Below, piece by piece: positions 13,605 through 26,043 of a stretch of 51,756 nt of DNA; the stretch's first letter is position 1; each line of letters opens with the position of its first letter. Location of the stretch: positions 346,798 through 398,553 of the forward strand of contig CAMPET010000027.1 in NCBI GenBank assembly GCA_946803715.1. The letters run 5' to 3'. The notes below the pieces were generated by a model. It did not search any database and was not told where the DNA came from. It saw only the letters and a list, made by a program, of their open reading frames with translations. A program made the position numbers and the translations under genes. Source of the DNA: Beroe ovata. Lineage: Eukaryota; Ctenophora; Nuda; Beroida; Beroidae.

Positions 13605-16600
13605 ATGGACAGCGGAACCCGACACAATCTCCGCATGGTGGTCCTCTTCTGGTCGCTCACACTCATCTCCTCCTACGACACGTACTCCACCCCCAACTTC
13701 CAGACACTCAGACAGATCGTGGTGGACGATGTCTCGGGCAACGTGTACCTCGGCGCGGATAACTTCCTCTGCCAACTCACACCCGAGCTCCGACTCATGT
13801 ATGACGTCACGCTGGGCCCTGTGAAGGACAATGCTGAGTGTATACCCGCCACGGCTAAACTAAACAGCGGGACTTGTTTAGACCCTGCTGACGAGCTGAA
13901 AGATACAGACAATATCGTGAAGATCCTGGTCATTGACCAGCACTCTTCAGCTCTTATCATTTGCAGTAATGTGTACCAGGGGTCCTGCCAGATGAGGAAC
14001 CTGGCTAACATTGAGGAGTTGATAAACTACCCCACATCCCAGGGGCACTGGGTGATTGCTAACAAGGGAGATAATGCGTCCTTCGGGTTCATTGCGGCAG
14101 GACCCAGTGGGACCAATGTCTTCTATGTTGGTGCATCCTATGCCGAGCCTAACTCCGCCCTGGTCATCCTCCCCTCTATAGCTATCAGGAAGATAGACAA
14201 GAACAACCCCGAACAGATGTTCAAGTTGTACAAGGACTCCGAGTCGGAGGGCAAGCGAACTCTCACGCGTTCCCGGTCACGCAACGCTCACGTGATATAT
14301 AACGGGGGATTCCCCAGTGGTCGGTACCGTTACTTCTCCACTATCAAGCCCATAACACCGGGATCAGGAGTATACAAGTCCCGTCTCACTAGAATCTGTC
14401 AGAGCGATGAGGGAGACTACAGGAACAAGAAGTTGATCTCTTACACTGAGTCTATCCTGGAGTGTAAGAAAGAGGGAGTCAACTACCAGCTGTTGCAAGC
14501 TATCGCTATCGGCAAGGCCGGTTCCGAACTGGCTACCCGACTCCGGATTATAAGTCAGAGTGACATTGTCATTGCTCTATTTGCGCAGGCTAAAGAGGAC
14601 ACAGCTGAGGCTACTGGTAACAGTGCAATCTGCATCTACACCATCAAGGACATTGAGCTAGCATTTGAAAACAAGACGCGTGATTGTTGGAATGGAAAGG
14701 GATTCTCAGGGCTATCATTTGATGGACAGAATAACCGACCCAAGTGTAACGCTCAGACAAAGTCGTTTAACCCGTGTAACGTGTTGTCTAACTCACCTCT
14801 TGAGCTGGACAATCCCATCACTAAGAAAGCTGCTTTCGTCCTGGAGAATGATATCATGCTGTCTCTCGCTGTAAACTCGCAGGATTACTCCGTCGCTTTC
14901 ATTGGAACCAGGAACGGAAAACTACTCAAGGTTTGTACCATGCTGTGCATCATAGTTGTTCGTGGTTTTTGTTGTTGTCTTATCTGATCACACATTCCTA
15001 TAGCCTGAATGACGCATATCATATGTGTGTGGGATGAGTGATTGTGTGATATCATCAGATGCAAATACGTGTGATCCAAGCAGTCAAGCACGCCACAACC
15101 CACCCCACCTGTTGAATTCAGTTTGCCTGCATGTTCTACCTATCTATTTCACCACTCTTGTCATAGGTGCTGCTGGAAAGTGACAAGGAAGTGTCCATGT
15201 TTTCCAGTGCGGAGATCAGCTCTACCCCCATTGACAAGATTGCTCTGAGCAAGGGTCACGAATATGTCTTTGCCATGGCAACCGACAAGGTTAGAGAGAT
15301 TACCATCTTTGTCCAATTCCATGTCTGAATCTTTTCTTCCTTCAGCTCAACCCTATTTTTACCTACGCGCACGGACGTCAAACTTCTTTCATAGCAATAT
15401 TCGGTATAACGTCAATATGTCAATAACGCTCGGTACAAAATTAAGTAAGGTTAATTCATCACTGTCTATTAATAGCATTCTCTTTTCTCAAATGTAAAGG
15501 CAGTTATAGACAATAGCTCTGACTGACAGTGTTGAAAAGATCTTATCAGTAGGCTCTCAGTTAACACGTTATATGTATTGTTTTCTATGACAAATTAATT
15601 CCCAATAACCTCGATAATTTGTCGATTACGTAATACGATGAATTAGCCGGATTACCGATTGTCATAAACCATACCTGAATGATTAGTGGCAGTGAATGTG
15701 AGACCAATCCCTTTCACCTGCCCTCTCCACAGGGCACACCTATTACACTCGAACAGTGATCATTTTACACACCAACCGGCCATTTCAGGGAAAATAACTC
15801 CCTCTCGCCAACCTTATATCTCTCTCTTCTTCTCCTACGCATCTTTTGTCAATTCACCCCTTCCCAGCATCACCTCACCCTACTCCTCTCTCAACCAATC
15901 CTCGCAATCCTTTACATTTCCCACTTTCTAACTTCCCCCTCATCCCACATCCCCCTAATCTCACATCTCCCCTCACCCCACTTTCCCTCCCTCCCCACAC
16001 CTGTCCCTCTCGCCACATCTCCCTCTCGCCACTTATCCCCCTCACTCCACATCTCTCCCTCACCTAACCTCACCCCCTCTCCCTCTCAGCTGGTAAAGGT
16101 GCCCGTTGCGGAGTGCTCAGCGTACAGGAACTGTTCCACCTGTATCTCCTCCAACAATCCATACTGCGGGTGGTGTGTTCTCAAGAACCGGTGTAGTACT
16201 GAGGACGAGTGTGAGAACAGTGAACAGGCCATCCACTGGAAGAAAGGAGAACCCTCGCAGTGTATCACCATCACCAGTGTGACACCTTCTTCAGCACCTG
16301 CTAACATGAAGAAGACTGTCACCATCACCGTGCAGGCTCAGCTCCCTTTGGATGAGGTGAGAGTTGTGACCGGGTTGTGGTGTATTTCATAGAGATCAAT
16401 CTTAACAATGGTAACCGGACTGTTGTCCGAAGCGGACTGTTGTCCGAATCCGAATTTTCGGTTTTCGGACAACAGTCCGCTTCGGACAAGAATCCATTTG
16501 GCGGACTCTTGTCCGAATTTGCATGGCAATTATTCAATGCAATGTAAAATGGCTTTCGGGTTAGGGTTAGGGTTAGGGTTAGTCCAATTCGGACAAGAGT

Positions 16601-17696
16601 CCGCTTTTTTCGGAACCAATTCGGAACTCAGATTCGGACAAGAGTCCGTTTCGGACAACAGTCCTANACTGGATGAGGTGAGAGTTGTGACCGGGTTGTG
16701 ATGATTTTCATAGAGATCAATCTTAACAATAGGGATCACTGATCATACTGACCATGAAGTAACAATGTCTCCTTGTTTCAGTATTACGAGTGTGTGTTTG
16801 AGAACTACGGGAATACAGAAGCAACTATCGAGCAGCTTCAGGTGCGTGGCGCTCCTTTGCAAAGTTATTCAACTTGCGCTGATATCTTCACTCCTTTGCA
16901 AAGTTATTCACTCCTCTGCAAAGTTACTTACTATCAAGTCTGTAATATTGCATCTATCCTTTAGGACGGGACGGCGGTAGTACGATGTGACACTCCCATA
17001 GTGACACCTATCATAGAACAGAACGTGGCCGTGAAGCTCAGTCTAAAAGCTAGCTCCAACTTGGAACCCTTCGTCCACGCTCCAGATCCCATCATGATAT
17101 ACGACTGTACCATCATAACAACGTGAGTTTCACCTCAGATAAGAGGGGGCAGCAACCCCTCATCAGTCACATATGTTTGATCACCACACGCCAGTATCAC
17201 ACCACCAGTTGGCAGTTGTAGAGAATGTAGTGCTAACACACCATCACACCCTCAGTTGTAGAGAATGTAGTGCTATTGGAGACCCCGTTGGCGGTTGCAA
17301 GTGGTGTCCCTATGATGGCGGGTGTATCTACAGTAACGCAGTGTGCAACAAGAAAACACACGTGACCAGTGCTAACATGTGCCCTACACTCGATTTTATG
17401 GATAACAACTTCCGCATCCCTACTGGTGTTATGTGAGTACCAACACACCACGTGATACTCGTCGAACAAAAACACGTGTACAAGACGCTATTACAATTTT
17501 ACCAAGTCTCTACTCACTGTCAACCTCAGGCAAGCGTTCACTATCCGTGGTCGACACTTACCAGCCAGTGTTGGTGCGTACCAGATAGAGTACAGGTGTG
17601 TGGTTACCATAGAGGGGACCAAGCACATCACCACGGGCATGAGACTGGAGTCCAACCTACTCGAGTGTCAGGCTAACACGGTGAGTGTGTGGATCC

Positions 17697-17743
<47 letters not shown>

Positions 17744-18538
17744 GGGTNNNNNNNNNNNNNNNNNNNNNNNNNNNNNNNNNNNNNNNNNNNNNNNNNNNNN
17801 NNNNNNNNNNNNNNNNNNNNNNNNNNNNNNNNNNNNNNNNNNNNNNNNNNNNNNNNNNNNNNNNNNNNNNNNNNNNNNNNNNNNNNNNNNNNNNNNNNNN
17901 NNNNNNNNNNNNNNNNNNNNNNNNNNNNNNNNNNNNNNNNNNNNNNNNNNNNNNNNNNNNNNNNNNNNNNNNNNNNNNNNNNNNNNNNNNNNNNNNNNNN
18001 NNNNNNNNNNNNNNNNNNNNNNNNNNNNNNNNNNNNNNNNNNNNNNNNNNNNNNNNNNNNNNNNNNNNNNNNNNNNNNNNNNNNNNNNNNNNNNNNNNNN
18101 NNNNNNNNNNNNNNNNNNNNNNNNNNNNNNNNNNNNNNNNNNNNNNNNNNNNNNNNNNNNNNNNNNNNNNNNNNNNNNNNNNNNNNNNNNNNNNNNNNNN
18201 NNNNNNNNNNNNNNNNNNNNNNNNNNNNNNNNNNNNNNNNNNNNNNNNNNNNNNNNNNNNNNNNNNNNNNNNNNNNNNNNNNNNNNNNNNNNNNNNNNNN
18301 NNNNNNNNNNNNNNNNNNNNNNNNNNNNNNNNNNNNNNNNNNNNNNNNNNNNNNNNNNNNNNNNNNNNNNNNNNNNNNNNNNNNNNNNNNNNNNNNNNNN
18401 NNNNNNNNNNNNNNNNNNNNNNNNNNNNNNNNNNNNNNNNNNNNNNNNNNNNNNNNNNNNNNNNNNNNNNNNNNNNNNNNNNNNNNNNNNNNNNNNNNNN
18501 NNNNNNNNNNNNNNNNNNNNNNNNNNNNNNNNNNNNNN

Positions 18539-18579
<41 letters not shown>

Positions 18580-21500
18580 AAATCACGCTCAAATATAGGC
18601 ATGATGTATCACAAGTATTAGTAATATGTGCATGCTGAGTGCATCATCACACCATGTCTCCAATATGTCGTTTATCAATCGCAGCCACTTTCCGATCGCT
18701 GCATCAGGGGGCTGGAGGGTGTGGCATTCCTCTGTGTGTGTGTGTGTGTGTGTGTGTGATTTGCACGCCTGGAATGTACAGATTCCTGAATACATCATGA
18801 TACAACCGCGGGGACCCATTATGTAATTACTGTGATTAGACGATGTGATTAGATTTGAAACAATGTGCATATAATGGTTCCCCCTAACCACATCCTCACA
18901 TTTCAGTACGACTACAGCGTGAGCAAGGGTATCGTGAAGGCTAACGTGTCCGTCATGTTTGGCTCTGTGGAGATAGACAAGCCCGAACAATTCTATGTGG
19001 AGGTGTACAAGTGTCGGCAGATGGCGAGCGACTGTTCCCAATGTCAGGGTCAGATTGATCCCGAGTACAAGTGCTCGTGGTGCACCGCCACCAACCAGTG
19101 TACTCTCTACTCAGAGTCGTGTCAGAGTAGACTTATCAAGGATGACAAGACGTGCCCTGCTCCCACTATCAAGAGTATAGTGCCGAGTGCGGGGCCTCTT
19201 CAGGGAGGAACTAAAGTCACGATAGAAGGTGAGAACAGGAATCCACACAGGAGAGAGGGGGTGACGGTTGGTGAGGGTGAGGAGATTCTCGTAGTGTGGA
19301 CATAGTTTCTCACCAAGTCTCTCTCCTTGTAACTCAGGAGTTAATCTGGGAGTGGAATTCGAGGACATAGAGAGTATATACGTAGCGGACACGGCGTGCA
19401 GCCACATCTCGTATGGAGCAGAGTACAAGGTATCCACCAGGGTGGTCTGTGAGACTGGTTACTCTCAGACTGCAACCAAGGGACCAGTTCGGATCACTGT
19501 CAGATCTACCACTGTCGAACAAGCCTACTTCCAGTATCTGGTGAGTTATGTTATTCATCCGGTGCACTTTACCCTAGCCAAATTTTCTGAATATCTCCAC
19601 CTACCGTATCTCCGATCTCAACAATTGATAATTTCAGAACCCTGAGATAACTGACATTTCTCCGAAAATCGGCCCCAAATCTGGAGGCAGCGCGCTGACC
19701 ATCATCGGCAAGAACCTGAACATTGGCTCGGATGCGACTGTTAAGATAGGGAATGAGAAGTGCGAGATCCAGGGTCCTAGGTTGGAGAACAAGATAGTGT
19801 GCAAAACGACAACTGCGGGCGGACCCAAGAGTGCCAAGGTTACATTGGATGTGGACAAAGAGAGCATCATATCAGATATCTTCTACCAGGTGAGCACAGG
19901 ATGCTCCTTACAGTTTGATGTGGTACTATCCACTCTTCCCTTGACACCAGCACACTTTCACCTCTTTCTACCCCTCTCTCACCCTCCCTCCCCTCCTCTC
20001 TCTCCCCATCACTCTGACCCCTTTCACTCTCTCACACCCCCTATCTCCAACCCCTCTCTCACACCCCCATTTCTCCCCCTGCAGTACGTAGCAGACCCGA
20101 CAGTCAGTGAAGTTACTCCGCAAGTATCCCACTTCTCGGGTGGTATCAGAGTTACAATCATAGGGACCAACCTGCACTCCATACAACGCGCTAGTCTGCA
20201 CATTGACATGGACAACACTGACCTGGTGGAGAGTTACGAGCCAGGGCAGTGCTCCACCAACTCCCCCGACATCTACTCCCTCCTGTGTCTCACTCCCACT
20301 GTGACACTGAAGGAGGGAGCAGAGTACCCCGGTGAGACACCGCTACCCATCGCGTTCCAGCTGGATGATAACATCCTGCTGACCAGTCTGACACCACATG
20401 AGGAGGAGCCCTCAGCTGCCAGTATCCGGTACTACCCTGATTTCACTGTGGATGGGTGGGATAATGGGACCACAACCTGGACTTGGGCTGGCGAGGAGGA
20501 CTCCAATGATAGCTCCGCTTTTCTCAGAATATTTGTAAGTGGATGAGATCTGGCTTATACCACATGTGTTTCTACCCCTAACACCTGCCCAAATATCACC
20601 TCGAATGCTAATGTAGCCCTATATTGTACCCCAACATAACCCCCATTTCCTCTACCCCAGGGCCAGCACTTGACACTGGAGGGAGTGGTGTCAGTGCAGG
20701 TGTTCGTGAGTGATCTCGAGTGTCAGGTGACCCAATCCTCCACTGACACGGAGATCCTGTGTTCCCCACCCACACTGGAAACACTACAGGACCACGCGGA
20801 GCAAACCGGTTACCAGGTGAACCAGGTGGAGAGTAACGGGGTGGAGAGAAGGAGGAGGGATGGAGTGTTTGGGAGTAGACCAGAGAAAACCAAACCCACC
20901 ACTTTCCCCGTTACTGTTGTCATGGGAAATAGGGAGCGGAGCCCAGGATTCCTCAGTTACAAAGTGAAGTCTGATGCTATCACTGGACCGGTAAGTTGGA
21001 GAAATACAATGTACAATTATACATAGAAACAATGTACAATTATACATAGAAACAATGTATACTGTATAATGTATACCTTGTATAGTGCCAGACCACAAAC
21101 TGATTAACCTAACTTTAACCCAGGTTTCCAGCGACATTCCACTACCAGTTGTACTTGGAACAGCACTTGCTATCGTGGTCATGGCCATAGTAGTGACTCT
21201 TCTCATTTTCAAATACAGACGGAATTCCCAAATCCTAACGGAACAGTCGGAGGTCACGAAGAAGAAAATGCACGATTTGGAATCGCAAGTTGCTCGTGAA
21301 TGTAAAGATGGTAAGTCACCATCCCTCACCCCCATTTATTGGTCTGAGTGATGAACTTCTTCAATAACCCACCCCCTCATCAAAGTGATGATTTGAGATA
21401 ATACTATTCTCTCCTCCCCTAGCATTCACTGAGCTACAAATGATGCTGATGAGTGAAAACTCGCCTCGGACCGACACAGCAGCCTTGCCCTTCTTCGACT

Positions 21501-23899
21501 TCACTACATACGCGTACAAAGTCCTCTTCCCCAATATAGAGGACTTCCAGAGAAGTAATACACGACTACACGCAGCTGCTCCGAACAACAGAGCAGCAGT
21601 TTTAGTCGGACTGAAGGATTTTCACACACTGCTCTCTAACCAGCACTTCCTGCTCAGCTTCATACACACGCTTGAACAGCAGCCTAGGTATGAACCACGT
21701 GTCCGTGTCACACGTGTACACGTGTGCGCGCCACATTATGTGTTACACGTGTACACGTGGGCGCGCCACAATACAACGTGTTACATGTTACAGTGGGTAC
21801 AGTCTGGTGAAAGTGTAACAGTTTGATGTTACCCTCCCCCTCTATCCCCAGGTTCAACATGAAGGATAGGTGTAACGTGGCCAGTCTTCTCATGGTAGCC
21901 CTGTGTCAGCGTCTGGACTACGTCACCAATACCATGACTCGACTCCTGTGTAACCTCATCCGCAGACCACAGATCAAGTCTGCCCCGCACCTTTTCCTGC
22001 GTGGTACTGAGTCTGTGGCTGAGAAATTCCTCAGTAACTGGTTAACCTTCTGTCTGTATGAACACGTGAAACAGTCGGCTGGCAGACCTCTGTACATGTT
22101 GTACCGGGCTATAAAGGGAACAATAGAGACTGGTCCACTGGATTGTGTTAGTTACCAGGCAAAATATGCTCTATCTGAGGATAGGCTTCTGCGACAGAAA
22201 ATAGACTTCAAGGTGAATATCCTGTGTAATTCTTATGCCAGCTCTCTTTTTAGACCAAGATATCGCCGTGAATTGCCATCAATTATATTGACTCTTCATC
22301 CATTGAGTTTGACACCACTTTCATTGACACCACTCTTCCTCTCGCACAGGCGCTGAACGTGTACCTACAAGTAGAGGGTGGGCAGATGGCTGTGAAGCTA
22401 CTCGACTGTGACACCATCACCCAAGCAAAGTGCAAGTTGTTGGACACGTGGTACAACTACAAGAACACACCGGTGTCACATCGCGTGGCTGTCGACGACC
22501 TGGAGCTTAGACTTGTGACACCGCACAAGTACACAGTCCTCAGAGACGAGGACGAGACCAGTGTCATTGAGGGGGAGTGGAGACGACTCAACACTCTCAA
22601 ACACTACCAGATCGCTGACGAGGCGGTCTTCGCTTTTGTTGCTGACCCCTCAGGGAGCAACAAGTTTAGCCAGTTCGCAGAACACCAGAGCAACCCTAAA
22701 CTAAACAGATCATTCGACCTTAGCTCGAGCAACCCTAAACTGAATAGACGTGCGTCGGGCAGTAGCTGTGGACTCCGACAATGGCATCTGGTTAGTTACC
22801 CTAGCAACCGTAGTGTTGCTAAACAACAGTAATAATCACCACTATATGTCAGTGTGATTATTTCACTAACCCATCCCACTCACTACAGACGAAGACGAAT
22901 ACAAACAGCACAATCGACACAGATCAGAGTAACTTTGTGCACGTGCCCGAGATCTATCTAACCCGTCTCCTGACAACCAAGGGAACGCTGCAAAGTTATG
23001 TTAACGAGCTCTTCCTTTCCGTGTTCTCCTTGAATAACGGTGATGTTCCGCCGGCAGTGAAATTCTTATTCGATCTGTTGGACAGACAGGCTCTGGAAAC
23101 GGGCATCACTGACCCAGGGGTGATACACACGTGGAAAAACAACAGGTACAGTTGTATGAGCCATGTTATGACCGAGTAATTAGACCATGTGTAATCGTGT
23201 ACATGTTCCACACAGTTTCTCACTAGGTCACGTGTAACCCTGTATCTCCCACACAGTTTATCACTGCGATACTGGATAAACATCATCAAGAACCCGGAGA
23301 TGATCCTGGACGTTGAGAAGCACCCGCTAATCGACTCCATCCTCTCTGTTATCTCACAGACATACATGGACTCTTGCTCGCTCAGTGACCACGCCTTCAG
23401 TACAGATTCCCCGTCCAGTAAGCTGCTCTACGCCAAGGAGCTCCAGGATTACAAGCCAGCTGTGAAGAAATTCTACAGCGACATTCAGGTGACTGTCACT
23501 CCCCTCACACTATAGTGCCATAACGTGTTCTGTAGTGAGATAATGTGAGTGATGCCACAACATAACCCACTCCTCTCCCTTCAGGCGCTTCCTCCTGTAA
23601 CAGACGAGAAGTTGTTCAGTTCATTCCCCCCTACCGAATCAATGCAGCTACACCGCGACGCTGCACTCTACGACCTTGCGGTGTACGCAAACAACTACTG
23701 TTATCAGGTACTATTACCATGCTTGACATAGTGTTACCATAGCAACACACACACACACTGTTACCATGTTAACCTGTCATATTTTGTCCAGATCGACGAT
23801 GCACTACAGCGGAATAATCACGATGATTTGAGTAAGAAGTTCGCCTCAGTCATTTCCTATTTGCAACTTTACCTCATACCATCCGGTGGGACGACGTAG
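13605..23899 (+). CDS. Plexin, semaphorin receptor with RasGAP cytoplasmic domain
   Basis: Twenty exons, all with GT-AG borders and matching phases, give about 1930 residues, the usual plexin length. Exons: 13605-14930, 15167-15289, 16090-16356, 16782-16841, 16965-17122, 17256-17432, 17530-17680, 18907-19228, 19338-19540, 19638-19889, 20085-20534, 20661-20990, 21124-21310, 21423-21687, 21852-22212, 22350-22790, 22889-23145, 23257-23488, 23585-23707, 23792-23899. In order: signal peptide (about 1-25), Sema domain (to about 485), PSI1 (NNPYCGWC, exon 3), IPT1, PSI2 (GGCKWCPYDGGC), IPT2, PSI3 (YKCSWC), further IPT repeats, one membrane helix (about 1281-1303), and a split RasGAP domain with an inserted Rho-binding domain in exon 16. 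Plexins bind semaphorins at the cell surface and act as GAPs for Rap-type GTPases. The N-run lies in a phase-0 intron, so no exon need be missing. Oddities: an RRRR site near the membrane, Arg-Gly where Arg-Arg is usual, and one exon end assembled twice. The subclass (A or B) is not settled. Confidence 0.97.
16417..16665. mobile_element. MITE-like element with ~33-bp terminal inverted repeats in a plexin intron
   Basis: The left end starts ggactgttgtccgaagcgga and the right end is its reverse complement with a few mismatches (cggacaagagtccgtttcgg and on to the end). Several internal subterminal copies of cggacaa(c/g)agtccg can fold into hairpins. There is no open reading frame, so it would be non-autonomous. 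The core holds four TTAGGG units. Intron DNA just outside the element recurs without it after the single N at 16667. Confidence 0.8.
16558..16582. repeat. Short interstitial (TTAGGG)n telomere-type repeat
   Basis: About four head-to-tail TTAGGG units inside the MITE-like element. TTAGGG is the telomere repeat of most animals. The origin here, captured in the element or added at a break, is unknown. Confidence 0.9.
17213..17275 (+). repeat. 23-bp direct repeat of the plexin exon-6 acceptor and first codons
   Basis: cagttgtagagaatgtag plus five more bases occurs at 17213-17235 and 17253-17275. The second copy is the real exon start, in phase with exon 5. The first copy lies 40 bases upstream and, if used as acceptor, shifts the frame and meets a stop at once. 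Confidence 0.9.
17699..18576. repeat. (GT)n - assembly gap - (AC)n in a plexin intron
   Basis: A GT run (17699-17741) ends in ttagggt, then N from 17748 to 18538, then an AC run (18539-18576). The gap lies between two phase-0 exons whose protein reads through smoothly (ECQANT then YDYSVS), so it is judged intronic. The change from GT to AC across the gap means it is not one simple array. Confidence 0.9.
18731..18758. repeat. (GT)n microsatellite in the same plexin intron
   Basis: A plain GT run about 150 bases upstream of exon 8. Confidence 0.9.
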
Positions 23900-24869
23900 C
23901 ACTCCGCACGCATCCCCCTAGTTCACTTGTAAATAGTTTTTCATTCAAAGATGCTGTTTGATAAATTGTGTTTTCGAAAATATAATATGAAATCTAACGA
24001 GCTTTTTACCGTGGTATTTTCCCCGATTCGTAGTCCGGCTGTGACACTTTTTACCCTAATTTATTACAACGATGATAATATACTTGATTTGATACGTTGA
24101 TTGATGTCGTGGTTTTGGCAAGCGAGAATATTTTGAGAAGGAAAGGAGACCTCAGAACTGTCTTATAATAGTGATTCTCAGGGCGTTTTAAAATGTGTTT
24201 TAGCATTTCAAGATTTCGCTGGGATTCCGTTCCCTGGAAGTAAATTATTGTTCAGCACACGTTACATTTTTGCAGCGACCATTACCGAATGAATCATTGT
24301 AACGTGTACTGCTGCCCCGCTGTTTACCCTATTTCTCCGTATTATAATATGAACAATTTGGGAATATTTTGAGATTTTCAGAAATTTGTAATTTATGTAG
24401 TTATCGCTCGACATATAATGCGGTATTTGATGGCTAGTTTATCATTAATTATTAGCGTTTAATATTGTTTATATTTGTTTTTAATGTACAGTTTTGGTCG
24501 ATATTATCACACACACACACGTTCCCACGATGCCGCACGTGGATTCGTGTTACATTACTAATACTATTTGCGATGGAGAACAACTTTCTGCAGTGATCTG
24601 ATCCCGATATATCGACTGAAGCTAAGGAACAAACTGTTATAAGATTATTGCTGTTGAGACCAGTAAATTCTTTTAACATTGAAATCCATGAAATATGGTT
24701 TTGATTGTATTTGTACGTGTTGGTACTGACAGTGACACATGAAAATTGAATTCAATGTGACACTGACTGTGGACTGTACACAGTTGCCAGATATGTAATT
24801 ATTGAGCACCCCTATTCTACTAAGTAGAATTAGTAACTGTGAGCTAAAATGTCGAGTACTCGATCGTAG

Positions 24870-25180
24870 GATCAATGCGCGTTCTTTATTTTATTCTGTG
24901 ATCTGAAAGGTCGTAAAAACCACGGAGTAGCGCTTGCGGAGTATATTTGGGTCAGATTGTTCCTGCGCTGCGTGACCCAAATACTCCGCAGTCCGCGCGC
25001 GCGCTGCGCGTCTCTCTACGACTCTGAGATAACATTTCATGGCAAATTAATTGATAATATAAGCCCCGTGTTCCCGCGCTGCGTGACCCAAATACTTCGC
25101 GCGCGCTGCGCGTCTCCTCTTTACGACTTTTCAGTTCACTGAGTAAAACAGGTGCGGGGCCTGGGGCGCGCAACGTATGC
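24870..25180. mobile_element. Foldback/MITE-like repeat, copy 1
   Basis: Two inverted copies of a unit reading gcgtgacccaaatac(t/c)ccgc, a GC-rich part, then tttttacgac-ctcagatcacagagtaaaat. The left arm, about 24885-24962, is on the minus strand, and right arms lie at about 24966-25030 and 25080-25160 on the plus strand. The same unit is found again at about 44952-45055 in a PARP4 intron. No protein is encoded. It is inferred to be a dispersed non-autonomous element; no target-site duplication could be fixed by eye. Confidence 0.65.
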
Positions 25181-26043
25181 ATAAAGCCCTGTTGATATTC
25201 AATAATTTCGTCGCGCGCGCAACTTATTCGCTGCTTGCATCATGATCAGTGGCAAAATTCACAATCGGCCATCGTGTACAAGAAATATGAACAAATAAGA
25301 TCCAGCTCATCTTTTCACATATTATCCAAGTTCTATCCTCAAATAGTCAAATAATTTTTCACATCGATGTTATACATCGAGATCCTTGCTGTATGGCATG
25401 TTAAACTAGGAATGGAAACCGTGGGGTTCTGTACAGACCACTCTGTCACAGAAGTTGATAGCCTATAATCACATTGCATGGCAGTGATAGATGTTCTATT
25501 TATCTATTATTCCCTTATTGCTTTGATAGATCCTCTTTATGTTTTATTCTTATTACTGAGTTAAATGAATTTATTCACCAATGAGTTGTTAAGTTATTTG
25601 TTTTGCGTTTGTTGGTTTATACCATTCAGAATTTTGTTTTTAATGTTTATTATATGAGAACCTTGAAAGGTGCATACTGAAATGAAGAAGTTTTGTCGAC
25701 AAATGATTTCATCAAATTGTGTTGGCAAAACTTATGTTATATTATGTTTCTAATGGATTATTCACCTTGCAATCTCTAATGTTTATACTGTATATGACCT
25801 ACAAGGGGCACAAAGGAATGTTATAATTACTCCAGTAGCCCAGCCATAGTCAGTATGCAATTTCCGAGTGGACAAAGTTTCTCAACGGTTTTCGGTAGNA
25901 TCACTAGAAAACCTATCAAGTAGGTGTGACAGCAGGACATGAATTTAAAATGATGGTCAACTGTAACATATCAGTAAATTCGTACCAGAAAGAGGATGCA
26001 CAAGTCAACTCTCACATCTTCAAATCTCTCATACATTTTATGA

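Larger units (their letters stand above)
16348..16740. repeat. Plexin exon-3 end and intron start assembled twice
   Basis: The last bases of exon 3 with the donor (ggatgaggtgagagttgtg) occur at 16350 and again at about 16672. Each is followed by catagagatcaatcttaaca. The first copy then continues into the MITE-like element, while the second continues to the next exon. The join is the single N at 16667. Confidence 0.85.

Noticed and set aside
17742-17747. ttagggt at the gap edge as evidence of a telomere in the gap
   Set aside because: A single unit next to a GT array is too little; mentioned only as a side note.
17600-18621. Long open frames on both strands across the first N-run
   Set aside because: They consist of N-encoded unknown residues plus GT/AC repeat translation and have no coding evidence.
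20784-21335. 183-codon minus-strand frame over plexin exons 12-13
   Set aside because: It crosses well-supported plexin exons and shows no similarity to known proteins.
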